DNA of 64,000 nucleotides from Leptolinea sp. UBA5203 (GTDB lineage Bacteria > Chloroflexota > Anaerolineae > Anaerolineales > Anaerolineaceae), in the NCBI GenBank assembly GCA_002412765.1, contig DHVR01000045.1:23848-87847 (forward strand), written 5' to 3'. Positions 62,979 to 64,000 of this stretch are shown in pieces. Each line of letters begins with the position of its first letter. Position 1 is the stretch's first letter. The notes under the pieces were generated by a model. The model worked only from the letters and a program-made list of their open reading frames with translations, was not told the origin of the DNA and did not search any database. The position numbers and the translations under genes are program-made.

Positions 62979-64000
62979 ATGCTGCAAGCCGCAATCATCG
63001 GAGGAGGATTTATGGGGGCGACCCATGTCGAAGCCCTACATAGACTTGGCATCCCCGTTATAGGTATGCTGGGAGAAAATCACGATGAAACAACAGCCTT
63101 CATAAAACGAAACAATATTCCATTGGGCTATTTATCCCTGGATGATTTGGCAAAAGATGCCAGCGTCGACGTGGTTCACCTTTGTACTCCCAATTATTTA
63201 CATTACAACATGGCCAAAGTTTTATTGAAAACTGGCAAACACGTGGTCATCGAAAAACCCCTCGCAAATACCCTCGAGGAAGGTAGAGAATTGGCTGAAA
63301 TATCCAGGAGGGAGAATAGGATTGGGGCAGTCAATTTTAGTGTCAGATTTTATCCAATGAATCAGGAAGCACGAACTCGAATTCTTGCAGGTGATCTTGG
63401 AGAACCTCGTATTCTGCATGCAGAGTACTGTCAGGATTGGCTCCTTTACCCCACAGATTGGAACTGGAGGTTGGTATCCAAGGAAGGTGGTGCGTTAAGG
63501 GTGGTGGGAGATATCGGTACTCATGCGATGGATATGTTAACTTGGCTAACAGGATTACATATTACCGAAGTCATGGCAGATCTTGCGACCTTCATCCCGG
63601 TGAGACAGAGACCTATAAATGCTGCAAACACATTTAATAATAAACTCCAGCAAACCATGGCAACTGAGAATATTCGCATCGATACCGAAGATTTTGCCTC
63701 CATATTATTCCGTTTTAATAATGGGGCAAGAGGCATCCTTACACTTTCTCAGGTGAGTGCTGGACGAAAGAATGACTTTTGGTGGGAGATCAACGGATCC
63801 TCCAGCTCCATGAGTTGGCATCAGGAAGAGCCAAACCATTTATGGATGGGATTCCGCAACAAACCAAATGAAATTCTTCTCAAGGACCCGGCTTTAATGC
63901 AACCTGAGACCAGGCAATATGCCGCCTATCCAGGTGGTCATGCAGAAGGGTATCCAGACACATTTGTCAGGCACTTTTCAAATATTTATCGGTACATTGA
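62979..64000 (+). CDS. Gfo/Idh/MocA-family NAD(P)-dependent oxidoreductase, 3' end cut by window edge
   Basis: The 340 residues visible start with the Rossmann motif AIIGGGFMGATHVEAL. VDVVHLCTPNYLHYNMA, the catalytic-lysine motif VVIEKPLANTLEE and the second-domain GDIGTHAMDMLTWLTG follow. These enzymes oxidise or reduce sugars, inositols or sugar acids. CTAGGAGAAAATC gives the ribosome site for ATG 62979-62981. It is downstream of a ROK regulator, so it probably belongs to a sugar catabolic operon that continues beyond the window. Confidence 0.92.
   Translation, partial: MLQAAIIGGGFMGATHVEALHRLGIPVIGMLGENHDETTAFIKRNNIPLGYLSLDDLAKDASVDVVHLCTPNYLHYNMAKVLLKTGKHVVIEKPLANTLEEGRELAEISRRENRIGAVNFSVRFYPMNQEARTRILAGDLGEPRILHAEYCQDWLLYPTDWNWRLVSKEGGALRVVGDIGTHAMDMLTWLTGLHITEVMADLATFIPVRQRPINAANTFNNKLQQTMATENIRIDTEDFASILFRFNNGARGILTLSQVSAGRKNDFWWEINGSSSSMSWHQEEPNHLWMGFRNKPNEILLKDPALMQPETRQYAAYPGGHAEGYPDTFVRHFSNIYRYI

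Overview
The window looks like a chromosomal segment of a strictly anaerobic or fermentative member of the Chloroflexota, probably Anaerolineae. This is an inference. It rests on a moderate-to-low GC content, lipoproteins carrying NBR1-type Ig-like domains, a glycyl radical enzyme with its activase, a short GlgP-type glucan phosphorylase, a MerR/cobalamin-like-domain regulator and the general gene mix. No rRNA, tRNA, CRISPR array or prophage was seen.

Layout. (1) 1-5400: a molybdenum hydroxylase (xanthine dehydrogenase family) operon on the minus strand, cut by the left edge, with an IclR regulator upstream. (2) 5400-9340: repeat-rich DNA around two plus-strand genes, one of them a TPR-SecD hybrid. 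(3) 9340-12240: sulfur assimilation. metY lies behind a textbook SAM-I riboswitch and terminator. cysK lies behind a promoter, a short Cys/Met-codon leader ORF and a terminator, which looks like translational attenuation. (4) 12390-16240: a response regulator, then a HypD-like glycyl radical enzyme and its activase. (5) 16580-24120: an NBR1-domain lipoprotein, a DnaE-family polymerase, a PilZ protein, a DegV protein and a MerR-type regulator. (6) 24140-27440: an ABC exporter operon (permease, ATPase, membrane-fusion lipoprotein) divergent from the MerR gene. The two share an intergenic 11-bp direct repeat. (7) 27680-35170: surface and envelope proteins (a phosphatase-like/beta-propeller membrane protein, three secreted proteins, an NfeD-type protease). 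(8) 35395-38110: a UPF0316 membrane protein and glucan phosphorylase.

(9) 38334-57789: an approximately 19 kb polysaccharide locus, nearly all on the minus strand. It holds a WecA/TagO-like initiating transferase, a UDP-sugar dehydrogenase and epimerase, an RmlD-like reductase, a Wzx-like flippase, three GT4, two GT2 and one CgeB-like glycosyltransferase, several multi-pass membrane proteins and a methyltransferase. Many start and stop codons overlap (ATGA, GTGA, TTGA, TAATG), so translational coupling is likely. (10) 58237-64000: a phosphoribosyltransferase, an alpha/beta hydrolase, an insertion sequence whose transposase carries an in-frame TGA, a ROK regulator with its own operators, and a Gfo/Idh/MocA oxidoreductase cut by the right edge.

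The most interesting signals are the leader peptide attenuator of cysK next to the SAM riboswitch of metY, the TPR-SecD P1 fusion, the direct-repeat operator of the MerR-type regulator that seems to have lost its cobalamin histidine, the 22-bp-phased repeat array at one end of the insertion sequence, and a family of palindromic intergenic repeats starting TAGGGGTAGG or GTAGGGGC.
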